From Alphaproteobacteria bacterium (GTDB taxonomy: Bacteria > Pseudomonadota > Alphaproteobacteria > UBA9219): a stretch of 38,848 bases of DNA. Position 1 is the first letter of the stretch; the number at the start of each line of letters is the position of its first letter. Below the pieces are notes generated by a model that saw only the letters and a list, made by a program, of their open reading frames with translations, made no database searches and was not told the DNA's origin. A program made the translations under genes and the position numbers. Below, in pieces: positions 32,049 through 38,848 of this stretch. The DNA is taken from NCBI GenBank assembly GCA_028691835.1, contig JAQUYN010000017.1, positions 1 to 38,848 on the forward strand, in the 5' to 3' direction.

Positions 32049-32522
32049 ATGACAAGCATGGAATCCTATAAAGAGCGTGTTGTAGGCACCAATATTGACC
32101 CTCGGTCTTTGTTGTCTACGGACTATTTTAATCACTTTAATGAAGTGGTGATGATGCTTGGCATGGTTGGCGATATGCCTGAGCTGCTCGACGATGTTGA
32201 TACTTGGGATTTCAAGACTTATCGTGAGCATTTTATGGAAAGTGGCCTTGGTTTTGCTCCGCTTGCCATTGAATGTTACGAGGTTGCCCCTCCTGAGCTG
32301 CGCGAACGTTTTGAAAAGATTGCGACCCAAATGAGCATGCTTATTGTTGAAACGCGCTTAAAGCTTCGTTCAACGTGGGAAGCCGGCGAAATGGACAAGT
32401 TTAAAGATATGGCCAATTTGCACTCAATGGAGTTGCAGGGCATGATCGACGATGGGGCTGCCATCGTCCACGGCTACACCGCCTCTCTCGATCAAAGCAA
32501 GATCGACGATATGTTCCCGTAA
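32049..32522 (+). CDS. Conserved hypothetical protein, helical, alphaproteobacterial type
   Basis: 157 residues from ATG 32049; GTG 32025 and ATG 32058 are alternatives. The sequence is acidic and helical: 'LLSTDYFNHFNEVVMMLGMVGDMPELLDDVDTWDFKTYREHFMESGLG' followed by 'APLAIECYEVAPPELRERFEKIATQMSMLIVETR'. I recall this as a widely conserved uncharacterised protein of Rhodospirillales-like bacteria; no catalytic motif is visible. It is isolated: a structured 301-base gap lies upstream and a repeat separates it from convergent purH. Confidence 0.8.
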   Translation: MTSMESYKERVVGTNIDPRSLLSTDYFNHFNEVVMMLGMVGDMPELLDDVDTWDFKTYREHFMESGLGFAPLAIECYEVAPPELRERFEKIATQMSMLIVETRLKLRSTWEAGEMDKFKDMANLHSMELQGMIDDGAAIVHGYTASLDQSKIDDMFP

Positions 32523-32536
32523 GGGAGGAGGCGGGC

Positions 32537-32654
32537 GTCAGGATTCAGGGGACGGGGAAGAAACGCCGTTTCCTTGTATTCTGACCGCACGTCCCTTTGA
32601 ACATTGGGCAAAGCTTTTGCTTAAGGATATTTTCCCTGATCCCTGAATCCTGAC
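32537..32654. repeat. Inverted repeat between the hypothetical gene and purH
   Basis: GTCAGGATTCAGGG (32537-32550) is perfectly complementary to CCCTGAATCCTGAC (32641-32654). GAAACG-CCG-TTTC-like pairing is possible inside. It lies in the 139-base gap between convergent genes and may help terminate both. Confidence 0.7.
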
Positions 32655-32661
32655 CCCTACC

Positions 32662-34245
32662 TTAATGATAAAAATGCCTGATCCCTGTCATCACCATCGC
32701 GATGCCGTTATCGTCGGCTGCCTTGATGACGTCTTCGTCGCGGATGGATCCGCCGGGTTGGATCACGCAGGTTGCCCCAGCTTCAATCGCGGACATCAAG
32801 CCATCGGCAAACGGGAAGAACGCATCCGATGCGGCGACGCAGCCCTTTGTAAGCGGCTCGGCAAGGCCCATCACCTTGGCGGCATCTTCAGCCTTACGGG
32901 CGGCAATGCGGGCACTGTCCACGCGGCTCATTTGGCCTGCACCGATCCCGACGGTGGCGAGGTCTTTTGCATAGACGATGGTGTTGGATTTGACGTGCTT
33001 GGCAACCGTGAACGCAAAGATCATATCGGCCATCTCGGCCTCTGTCGGTTGACGCTTGGTGACGCATTTCAAATTGGCGCGGTCAAGGATTTGGTTATCG
33101 CGTGACTGCACGAGTAATCCGCCCGCCACTGTTTTCATAAAGCGACCAGAGGCGTAAGGATCGGGCATCGTCTTTGTCAGAAGAACGCGCAGGTTTTTCT
33201 TGGCGGCAATAATTTCGCGAGCCTCATCATCAATGTCTGGCGCGATGATAACTTCCGAGAAAATCTTGGTGATTTCTGCGGCCGTCTTGCCATCCAAAGG
33301 ACGATTGCACGCAATGATGCCACCAAAGGCGCTGACGCTATCGCACGCGAAAGCGCGGGTGTAAGCGGTCAACAGGTCGGGGCCCGTTGCCACGCCGCAC
33401 GGGTTGGCATGTTTGATGATCGCGATGGCTGGCGTGTCTGTGAACGCGCTGACAAGCTCAAACGCGGCATCGGTGTCGTTGATGTTGTTATAGCTAAGCT
33501 CTTTGCCTTGAATCTGAATAGCGGTCGCCACGCCGATGCGAGGATTCTCATTGACGTAAAAGGCGGCAGTTTGGTGCGGATTCTCGCCATAACGCAAAGA
33601 CTGACGCAGATTAACGGAAACTGTCATCGTGTCAGGATATTCTTGATCAAGTTGTTGGGCAAACCAACCGCTGACAGCGGCATCATAGCTTGCCGTGTGG
33701 GCATAGGCCGCCGCCGCGCACGTCTTGCGGAACGCGAGCGTTGTGCTGCCGTCATTCGCCTTCATCTCGGCAATCACTTCATCATACTGCGCGGGGGAGG
33801 TGAGGATCGTCACAAACGCGTGGTTCTTGGCGGCAGAGCGCACCATTGCTGGCCCGCCAATGTCGATGTTCTCAATGCAAGTATCAAAGTCTGCGCCGCG
33901 TGCAACCGTTTCGCGGAAAGGATACAAATTGACGACGACCAGATCAATCGGGGGAATGCCATGTTGCGCGGCTTCGGCTTGATGCTTGGCGTTGTCGCGC
34001 ACTTGTAAAAGGCCACCATGTACTTTTGGGTGCAGCGTCTTGACTCGCCCGTCCATCATTTCAGGAAAGCCAGTATAGTCGCCAACTTCCGTGACGGGGA
34101 TGCCTGCATCGCGCAACTTTTGCGCACTGCCGCCCGTGGATAGGATCTCGACGCCGCCAGTGGCTAGCGTCTTGGCCAGCTCAACAAGGCCGGATTTATC
34201 GGAAACAGAAATAAGGGCGCGGGCAATCTTGCACGAGACGGTCAT
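32662..34245 (-). CDS. purH: Bifunctional AICAR transformylase/IMP cyclohydrolase
   Basis: 527 residues, full length. The N-terminal MGS-like cyclohydrolase domain runs to ~200 ('[35 protein letters not shown]', '[22 protein letters not shown]', '[22 protein letters not shown]'). The AICARFT domain follows with '[12 protein letters not shown]', the lysine-histidine pair of the active site, and ends '[32 protein letters not shown]'. It carries out the last two steps of IMP synthesis. AGGGAAG precedes the ATG. It is monocistronic as far as can be seen. Confidence 0.97.
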   Translation of the reverse strand: MTVSCKIARALISVSDKSGLVELAKTLATGGVEILSTGGSAQKLRDAGIPVTEVGDYTGFPEMMDGRVKTLHPKVHGGLLQVRDNAKHQAEAAQHGIPPIDLVVVNLYPFRETVARGADFDTCIENIDIGGPAMVRSAAKNHAFVTILTSPAQYDEVIAEMKANDGSTTLAFRKTCAAAAYAHTASYDAAVSGWFAQQLDQEYPDTMTVSVNLRQSLRYGENPHQTAAFYVNENPRIGVATAIQIQGKELSYNNINDTDAAFELVSAFTDTPAIAIIKHANPCGVATGPDLLTAYTRAFACDSVSAFGGIIACNRPLDGKTAAEITKIFSEVIIAPDIDDEAREIIAAKKNLRVLLTKTMPDPYASGRFMKTVAGGLLVQSRDNQILDRANLKCVTKRQPTEAEMADMIFAFTVAKHVKSNTIVYAKDLATVGIGAGQMSRVDSARIAARKAEDAAKVMGLAEPLTKGCVAASDAFFPFADGLMSAIEAGATCVIQPGGSIRDEDVIKAADDNGIAMVMTGIRHFYH

Positions 34246-34370
34246 GGGGTCTTCCCTGAAAAATATGGTTAAAACAAAAGTGGCCTTGCGCCAGACAGAC
34301 GACGACCCACGCTCCCTTTTAACGCTTTGTTAAGAGGGATGCAATGGTATCAAGCGATTTTACGTGTGCT

Positions 34371-34913
34371 TTACTTCTCGATTTGTGCGTTTTGAAGCCA
34401 TTCAGGGCGTTCAAAATGACCTTCGATTTTGGCCGCTTCGAGAATGCGTTCGTACTGTTTCGAATTTGAATAGCCGGGTTTGAGCGCCAGAATCTTAACG
34501 TCGCCACCATTCTCTCGGATGATTTTAGTTTCCGGCATTTTCTCAGGATCATAGTCGCCGCCCTTGGTGTGAATGGTCGGCTTGATTTTGGCCAGAATTT
34601 CACTTGGCGTGTCTTCATCGAAGAAGGTTACATAATCCACACAACGTAGTCCGGCGACGACAAGAGCGCGATCCTGTTCATTGTTAATGGGGCGTTGTGG
34701 CCCTTTAATGCGCCGAACCGAATCATCCGTATTTAAGATGACGATCAGCATGTCCCCCAGATCACGGGCTTCTTCAAGATATTCAAGATGTCCGGCATGA
34801 ATGAAATCATAAACGCCATTTGTGGTGACAATGATTTTGCCAGATTCTTTGGCTTTTTCAATGAGAGGAAGGAGTTTGGTAACAGGCATAATGCGGGTTT
34901 GAGTCGAAGGCAC
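34371..34913 (-). CDS. ADP-heptose-type adenylyltransferase (RfaE/HldE C-terminal domain, stand-alone)
   Basis: 180 residues from a GTG at 34913 with AAGGA 8 bases upstream; ATG 34889 has none. 'VTTNGVYDFIHAGHLEYLEEARDLGDMLIVILNTDDSVRRIKGPQRP' has the HAGH nucleotidyl-transfer motif (39-42), followed by 'YVTFFDEDTPSEILAKIKPTIHTKGGDY' and a C-terminal 'PGYSNSKQYERI'. In alphaproteobacteria HldE domain II is often a separate gene; it makes ADP-D-glycero-D-manno-heptose for LPS. The kinase half is not in this window. The protein at 8187-8933 looks like a degenerate relative. Confidence 0.88.
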   Translation of the reverse strand: MPSTQTRIMPVTKLLPLIEKAKESGKIIVTTNGVYDFIHAGHLEYLEEARDLGDMLIVILNTDDSVRRIKGPQRPINNEQDRALVVAGLRCVDYVTFFDEDTPSEILAKIKPTIHTKGGDYDPEKMPETKIIRENGGDVKILALKPGYSNSKQYERILEAAKIEGHFERPEWLQNAQIEK

Positions 34914-35127
34914 GGATCGATCCTTGTACGTGTTTAAAGTTGGCGGCAGCTGATAACAAAACTGTGCAAGAAGTGATAGCTCAAAGCTTAGGCGTTATCA
35001 ACCTTGATTAGAAGTATTTGAAAATTCACCGTGAGCAACGTGTTAAGCTTGGCCCGTTGTATCACAATATCGGCCAACATTGGTGGCATACAACTGGTCT
35101 ATTTGAGGAATCTATAGGGTTCGGATT

Positions 35128-35829
35128 CTATATGCTTGCGGTGTTGTCGTTGACCAAAGCAATCAATCTGATGGGGGCCTCTGTTCCTCCGCCGATTTTA
35201 ATCGGCAAGGCAAGGATAAAGCTGCCAAGCGGAGGAAGTTGATGCGCGTTTGCGACATTTTCAATCATGAACTTGCCTGCTCCAAGTAAGGTAGCATGGA
35301 CGGCAAATGCGTCGTCGGGTCTGTCGGGTGAAAGCGTATCAATACCAAGACCAACAATCTTTCGTTCTAACAAAAAGCGTGCCGCTTCTACGGAAACAGA
35401 GGGGAAGGCATAGTTGTTGTGATACTTCGCGGGTTCATCCCAAAACGTAGCCCAGCCCGTTCGAACCAGCACAAAAGTCTGAGGGGGAATGGTGCCGTGA
35501 AGGGACTCAAACGTTTCTATGTCTTGCACAGAAAGACTGTAATGCTCATGGGCGTGCTCTGAAACGTCAATGACAACACAGGGCGCTATAAGATTTTGTA
35601 AGGGGAGCTTATCAATCGTGAGCCCACCGGGAATGCAATGTGCGGGCGCATCCATATGGGTTCCAAGGCCTGCATCCATTGCAATTTTTTGAGCACGAAA
35701 TTTAACGTCTGTTGTGCAATCAGGATAGTCGCAATCAATACCAAGGTGAAAGCCGCAGTCCTTGTCCCAAGCTGGAATAGATTCCTTGAGCGTATGGGTC
35801 AGATCAATGGCTTTGTAGGGAAAAACCAT
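35128..35829 (-). CDS. Cyclase-family metal-dependent hydrolase (kynurenine formamidase-like)
   Basis: 233 residues. The metal-binding signature is 'GLGTHMDAPAH' (close to the family H-x-G-T-H-x-D-x-P-x-H; the first histidine is replaced), with 'LPLQNLIAPCVVIDVSEHAHEHYSL' and 'FVLVRTGWATFWDEP' as typical strands. Relatives are kynurenine formamidases and isatin hydrolases, which open amide rings with Mn/Zn. The replaced histidine may change metal binding. AAAGGA precedes the ATG. It is the last of a three-gene minus-strand operon with the nitronate monooxygenase and SDR genes. Confidence 0.85.
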   Translation of the reverse strand: MVFPYKAIDLTHTLKESIPAWDKDCGFHLGIDCDYPDCTTDVKFRAQKIAMDAGLGTHMDAPAHCIPGGLTIDKLPLQNLIAPCVVIDVSEHAHEHYSLSVQDIETFESLHGTIPPQTFVLVRTGWATFWDEPAKYHNNYAFPSVSVEAARFLLERKIVGLGIDTLSPDRPDDAFAVHATLLGAGKFMIENVANAHQLPPLGSFILALPIKIGGGTEAPIRLIALVNDNTASI

Positions 35830-35841
35830 GCAGACTATCCT

Positions 35842-36861
35842 TTACAATTCTCGATGCAACAGGGCTTGTTCAGCTTGGCGGACAAGTTCGGTCAGAATGG
35901 CAAGCGCAGGGCGTTCGTCCTTGACGACGCCGACGATTTGGCCAGCCATCAGCGAGCCGTTGGCGACGTCGCCATCAATGACGGCACGGCGCAAGGCTCC
36001 GGCCCAGAAATGCTCAATTTCAAGTTGGGCTTGTTCTTTGGTTAGTTCACCTGCATCAAACTTGGCGATGACTTCGCGTTGTTTTTGAAGGAAGTGGTTG
36101 GTGCCTTCGTTGACGATGGCACGCACCGGAATGACCGGAAAACGTGGGTCAAGTTGTGGTGTGGGAACAGCATCACGCGCAGCGGCGCGGATAAAGGCTT
36201 TCTTGAAATCGGCATGAGCCACGCATTCATTGGCGCAAACGAACAGAGTGCCAATTTGCACACCCGATGCGCCCATTTCAAGGTGCGAGACGATGGCCTC
36301 GCCGCGTCCAATGCCGCCAGCGACAAAAACGGGCACAAGCTCGTGCAATTCGGGAAGGATTTCTTGCGCTAAAACGGTGGTGCTGATGGGACCAATATGG
36401 CCGCCCGCCTCCATGCCTTCGATGACAAGAGCATCCGCGCCATTGCGAATCATGCGCTTGCCAAGAGCAAGAGCCGGGGCAAAACAAATCAGCTTTGCGC
36501 CGCCATCTTTAACGCGCTTAACCGCAAGCGTGGAGGGCACGCCGCCCGCCAAAACGATGTGGCCAACGTTTTCTTCAAGGCAGACATCGATCAGCTCATC
36601 AATTTGTGGATGCATGGTAATCAGGTTGACGCCGAATGGCGCGCGCGTTAACTCTCGCGTAGCTTTGATTTCGGCGCGCAGTAAATCAGGAGGCATGGAG
36701 CCACAGGCGAGAACGCCGAAGCCTCCGGCATTTGAGATGGCCGCGACAAGGTTGCGCTCGCTGATCCAGCTCATTGCGCCGCCCATGACGGCGACCTTGC
36801 TGCCGAGGAAGTCGCAACCGCGTTGCATCAAAGGCTTCAGGCGGGAGGAAATGGTTACCAT
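35842..36861 (-). CDS. Nitronate monooxygenase / 2-nitropropane dioxygenase-like flavoprotein
   Basis: 339 residues. FMN-barrel motifs: 'GAMSWISERNLVAAISNAGGFGVLACGSMPPDLLRAEI', 'DALVIEGMEAGGHIGP', 'VFVAGGIGRGEAIVSHLEMGASGVQIGTLFVCANEC' (phosphate loop). These enzymes oxidise alkyl nitronates, and some are FMN-dependent enoyl-ACP-type reductases. Start and upstream SDR stop overlap by 7 bases (ATGGTAA), so translation is coupled; the cyclase gene follows after 12 bases. The operon may process a small carbonyl or nitro compound (inference). Confidence 0.92.
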   Translation of the reverse strand: MVTISSRLKPLMQRGCDFLGSKVAVMGGAMSWISERNLVAAISNAGGFGVLACGSMPPDLLRAEIKATRELTRAPFGVNLITMHPQIDELIDVCLEENVGHIVLAGGVPSTLAVKRVKDGGAKLICFAPALALGKRMIRNGADALVIEGMEAGGHIGPISTTVLAQEILPELHELVPVFVAGGIGRGEAIVSHLEMGASGVQIGTLFVCANECVAHADFKKAFIRAAARDAVPTPQLDPRFPVIPVRAIVNEGTNHFLQKQREVIAKFDAGELTKEQAQLEIEHFWAGALRRAVIDGDVANGSLMAGQIVGVVKDERPALAILTELVRQAEQALLHREL

Positions 36862-37583
36862 GCTATATTCTCACCAGTATGTCGCAAAAATTGTCCGGTC
36901 TGTTCGGGTGTCAAGGCGTTGATGATTTTCACCAAACGTCGCGCACTTTCTTCAGGAGCCAGATCGGCTTCTTGGCTTCCCATATCCGTGCGCACCGCAC
37001 CGGGGTTGAGTGTTACTACAACAAATTGTTCGTTTTGCAAAGTCGAAGAGATAATTTTTGTCGCGGCGTTTAAAGCGGCCTTGCTGGTGCCGTAGGCAAG
37101 GGGGATCGTACTGTCCATATGTGTGATGGCTCCCCATCGGCTCGAGATCATAACGATTTTGCGGGTTTGGCCTCGTCGTAGGTTGGGAAGGAGGGCCTGC
37201 GTAACCATAACGGGGGCGATGCTGTTGGTGCGAAGGACCTTTACCCAGCCCTCACTATTGATGCTGCCCAAAGTTTGATCGGGGGCTTTGTCTAATACCG
37301 AAGCGTGAGGATTTGTGCCCGACAGGATGCCAGCATTATTAATGAGAACATCAAGAGGCTGGTCGTTGAGTGTGGAGGAAAGTGCGGCGATGGAATTCTC
37401 ATCCGCAACATCAAGCGACAGAATCGTAAGGTTTGCGGTTTCTTTTGTGAGAGTTTGTAAGGTCTCGGCGCGATCCGGCACGCGGCATGTCGCGATGACG
37501 GTTTCGCCATTGCTTAGAAATTGCTTGGTCAGCGCGAGTCCAATTCCACGATTGGCTCCGGTAATCAGGATGGTTTGTGTCAT
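36855..37583 (-). CDS. Short-chain dehydrogenase/reductase
   Basis: 242 residues. 'TILITGANRGIGLALTKQFL' is the NAD(P)-binding T-G-x3-G-x-G loop, 'LINNAGIL' the N-N-A-G motif, and the catalytic set is S in 'KIVMISSRWG' and Y-x3-K in 'LAYGTSKAALN'. The family is close to C-factor-like SDRs ('NPGAVRTDMG'). The substrate is unknown. It is first in the SDR / nitronate monooxygenase / cyclase operon; the gap upstream contains the long palindromic repeat. Confidence 0.93.
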   Translation of the reverse strand: MTQTILITGANRGIGLALTKQFLSNGETVIATCRVPDRAETLQTLTKETANLTILSLDVADENSIAALSSTLNDQPLDVLINNAGILSGTNPHASVLDKAPDQTLGSINSEGWVKVLRTNSIAPVMVTQALLPNLRRGQTRKIVMISSRWGAITHMDSTIPLAYGTSKAALNAATKIISSTLQNEQFVVVTLNPGAVRTDMGSQEADLAPEESARRLVKIINALTPEQTGQFLRHTGENIAW

Positions 37584-37650
37584 GGCAATGGACTCTGGTT
37601 GATAGGGTTTCTAGATGTAATATACCCAGATTCCGCGAGAATTTTGGTCT

Positions 37651-37803
37651 GGTCACGAGCGGTTGCGCGGAGATATTCTCTCGCCGGACAGTCCTCTCCT
37701 TTAAGAACAATTGGTTCTGTCCGGCAAGAGGATCGCGAGGCGCAGAGCGAGTGATCGAGAGCGGCCCTTTCAATGAGTCCGTTTATAGGTCCGCTGGTAT
37801 TAC
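37651..37803. repeat. Dispersed palindromic repeat, long form with hairpin insert
   Basis: Matches 4590-4683 along its full length apart from an insert of ~60 bases after GGTTGCG. The insert itself is a stem-loop: GCCGGACAG (37683-37691) pairs with CTGTCCGGC (about 37718-37726), enclosing AGAACAATTGGTTCT. It overlaps the last bases of the lysC frame by about 4 bases. Confidence 0.75.
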
Positions 37804-38848
37804 GTCGCATCCAGCTTAAATGCGGTGTGAAGTGAACGTAGGGCCAGCTCAAGATATTCTTCGCCGATCAGTACACTGATGTTGATTTCAGATGTTTCAA
37901 TCAATTTGATGTTAATGCCTTTGTCAGCCAGCGTTTTGAACATCAATGCAGCAATGCCAGGACGATTGCGCATGCCAAGTCCAACTAGCGAGATCTTCGC
38001 GACGTTAGGGTCGGAGATCATGTCTTTATAACCAATTTTCTCACGCTCTGATTTGATGACTTCCTCGGCGCGGGCCAAATTATTGCGTGGAATGCTGAAG
38101 GTGACTGTCGTTGTCATGTCATCTTTTGATGCTGTTTGCACAATCACGCCAACATTGATCCCGGCGTGAGCCAGAGGCCCAAAGATAGAGGCCGCAACGC
38201 CAGGCGTGTCGGTGACGTCGGCCAATGTAATTTTGGCGTCGCCAAGAGAATGCGCAATGCCTGTTACGGGGGTGTTTTCCATGGTTTCATCCTCATCTGT
38301 CACAAGTGTGCCGGGCAGATCGCTGCCGATTTGGTTTTCAAAAGTTGAAAGAACTTGAAGTGGTATGCGATAGCGCATCGCCATTTCGACAGAACGCGTT
38401 TGCAACACTTTTGCGCCGAGCGACGCTAGTTCCAGCATTTCTTCATACGAGATCTTGGAAAGCTTGCTGGATTTTGTGACAATGCGCGGATCAGCCGTGT
38501 AAACGCCATCTACGTCGGTATAGATATCGCAACGATCAGCGCCAAGTGTGGCCGCCAACGCAACGGCAGAGGTGTCCGACCCACCGCGTCCGAGTGTTGT
38601 AATGCTTAGGTCGTCACAAACGCCTTGAAATCCCGCTAAAACCGCGACTTCGCCTTTGTCGAGGCGTTCTTTCAAGCGCCGAACGTCAATTTCAATGATG
38701 CGAGCCTTGGTGTGGTCCGTATCCGTTTTAAACGGAACTTGCCATCCTTGCCATGACCGCGCATTGATCCCCCGTTGTTCTAGGGCAAGAGCCATTAGAC
38801 CTGATGAGATTTGCTCCCCTGTCGAGACAACAGCGTCAAGCTCACGGG
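37800..38848 (-). CDS. lysC: Aspartate kinase, 5' end beyond the window
   Basis: The frame runs to the right edge without a start (upstream of the ATG at 38795 it continues V-V-S-T-G-E-Q-I-S-S-G-L), so about 349 C-terminal residues are visible. 'LGRGGSDTSAVALAATLGADRCDIYTDVDGVYTADPRIV' is the kinase core with the ATP and aspartate site; two ACT domains follow ('ITLADVTDTPGVAASIFGPLAHAGINVGVIVQ' and 'ISLVGLGMRNRPGIAALMFKTLADKGINIKLIETSEINISVLI'). It makes aspartyl phosphate for lysine, threonine and methionine, and the ACT pair gives feedback control. Its stop lies within the repeat at 37651-37803. Confidence 0.95.
   Translation of the reverse strand, partial: RELDAVVSTGEQISSGLMALALEQRGINARSWQGWQVPFKTDTDHTKARIIEIDVRRLKERLDKGEVAVLAGFQGVCDDLSITTLGRGGSDTSAVALAATLGADRCDIYTDVDGVYTADPRIVTKSSKLSKISYEEMLELASLGAKVLQTRSVEMAMRYRIPLQVLSTFENQIGSDLPGTLVTDEDETMENTPVTGIAHSLGDAKITLADVTDTPGVAASIFGPLAHAGINVGVIVQTASKDDMTTTVTFSIPRNNLARAEEVIKSEREKIGYKDMISDPNVAKISLVGLGMRNRPGIAALMFKTLADKGINIKLIETSEINISVLIGEEYLELALRSLHTAFKLDAT

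Overview
The window reads as the chromosome of an alphaproteobacterium of moderate GC. The evidence is the gene set: PhaR-type PHA regulator, YejA-like solute-binding protein, MltG, LipB, a Y-family polymerase of the alphaproteobacterial type, and a CC2985-like ParD/ParE pair. Short palindromic repeats are abundant in the gaps. A Rhodospirillales- or Micavibrio-like lineage is plausible, but the sequence alone does not fix the genus. No rRNA, CRISPR array, transposase or complete integrase was seen.

Layout. 1-2902 is accessory DNA ending at the 3' side of an initiator tRNA gene: a HEPN-type protein cut by the window edge, two small proteins (SANT-like and DUF3892-like), and an XRE regulator with an ImmA/IrrE-type metallopeptidase. 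2903-6702 holds tRNA-fMet, mltG, a histone-deacetylase-family protein with an unusual C-terminal extension, and a GNAT acetyltransferase. 6743-9115 is a 2.4 kb block of orphan genes between two copies of a sequence that also lies just downstream of tRNA-Leu(GAG). It holds a membrane-anchored orphan, a GIY-YIG nuclease set between palindromes, a short repeated coding-like motif, and a protein that looks like a nucleotidylyltransferase without its HxGH motif.

9284-17085 carries a possible structured RNA, a lipoprotein, lipB, two gene remnants facing away from each other (queuosine transporter and TrmB-like sensor domain), a polyhydroxyalkanoate cluster (phaR, a PhaE/phasin-like gene, and a phaC-like synthase with an in-frame TAA), and acs. 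17168-24308 has an MFS transporter, a ParDE module bounded by an exact 25-bp direct repeat at the end of a Y-family polymerase gene, a HI0933-type flavoprotein, and a pyrE - alaX - B3/B4 run that pairs two probable tRNA-editing factors.

24309-38848 is mostly housekeeping: a repeat-rich gap, an amino-acid-type binding protein, class I aldolase, an operon of beta-barrel, pilin-like and YejA-like genes, a SnoaL-fold protein with a histone-H1-like tail, purH, an ADP-heptose-type adenylyltransferase, an SDR / nitronate monooxygenase / cyclase operon, and aspartokinase (cut by the right edge).

The most informative signals are the 25-bp repeat around parDE, the deletion-like junction near 11470, the single nonsense codon in phaC, the degenerate nucleotidylyltransferase, and the short peptide motif found twice with mostly silent differences.
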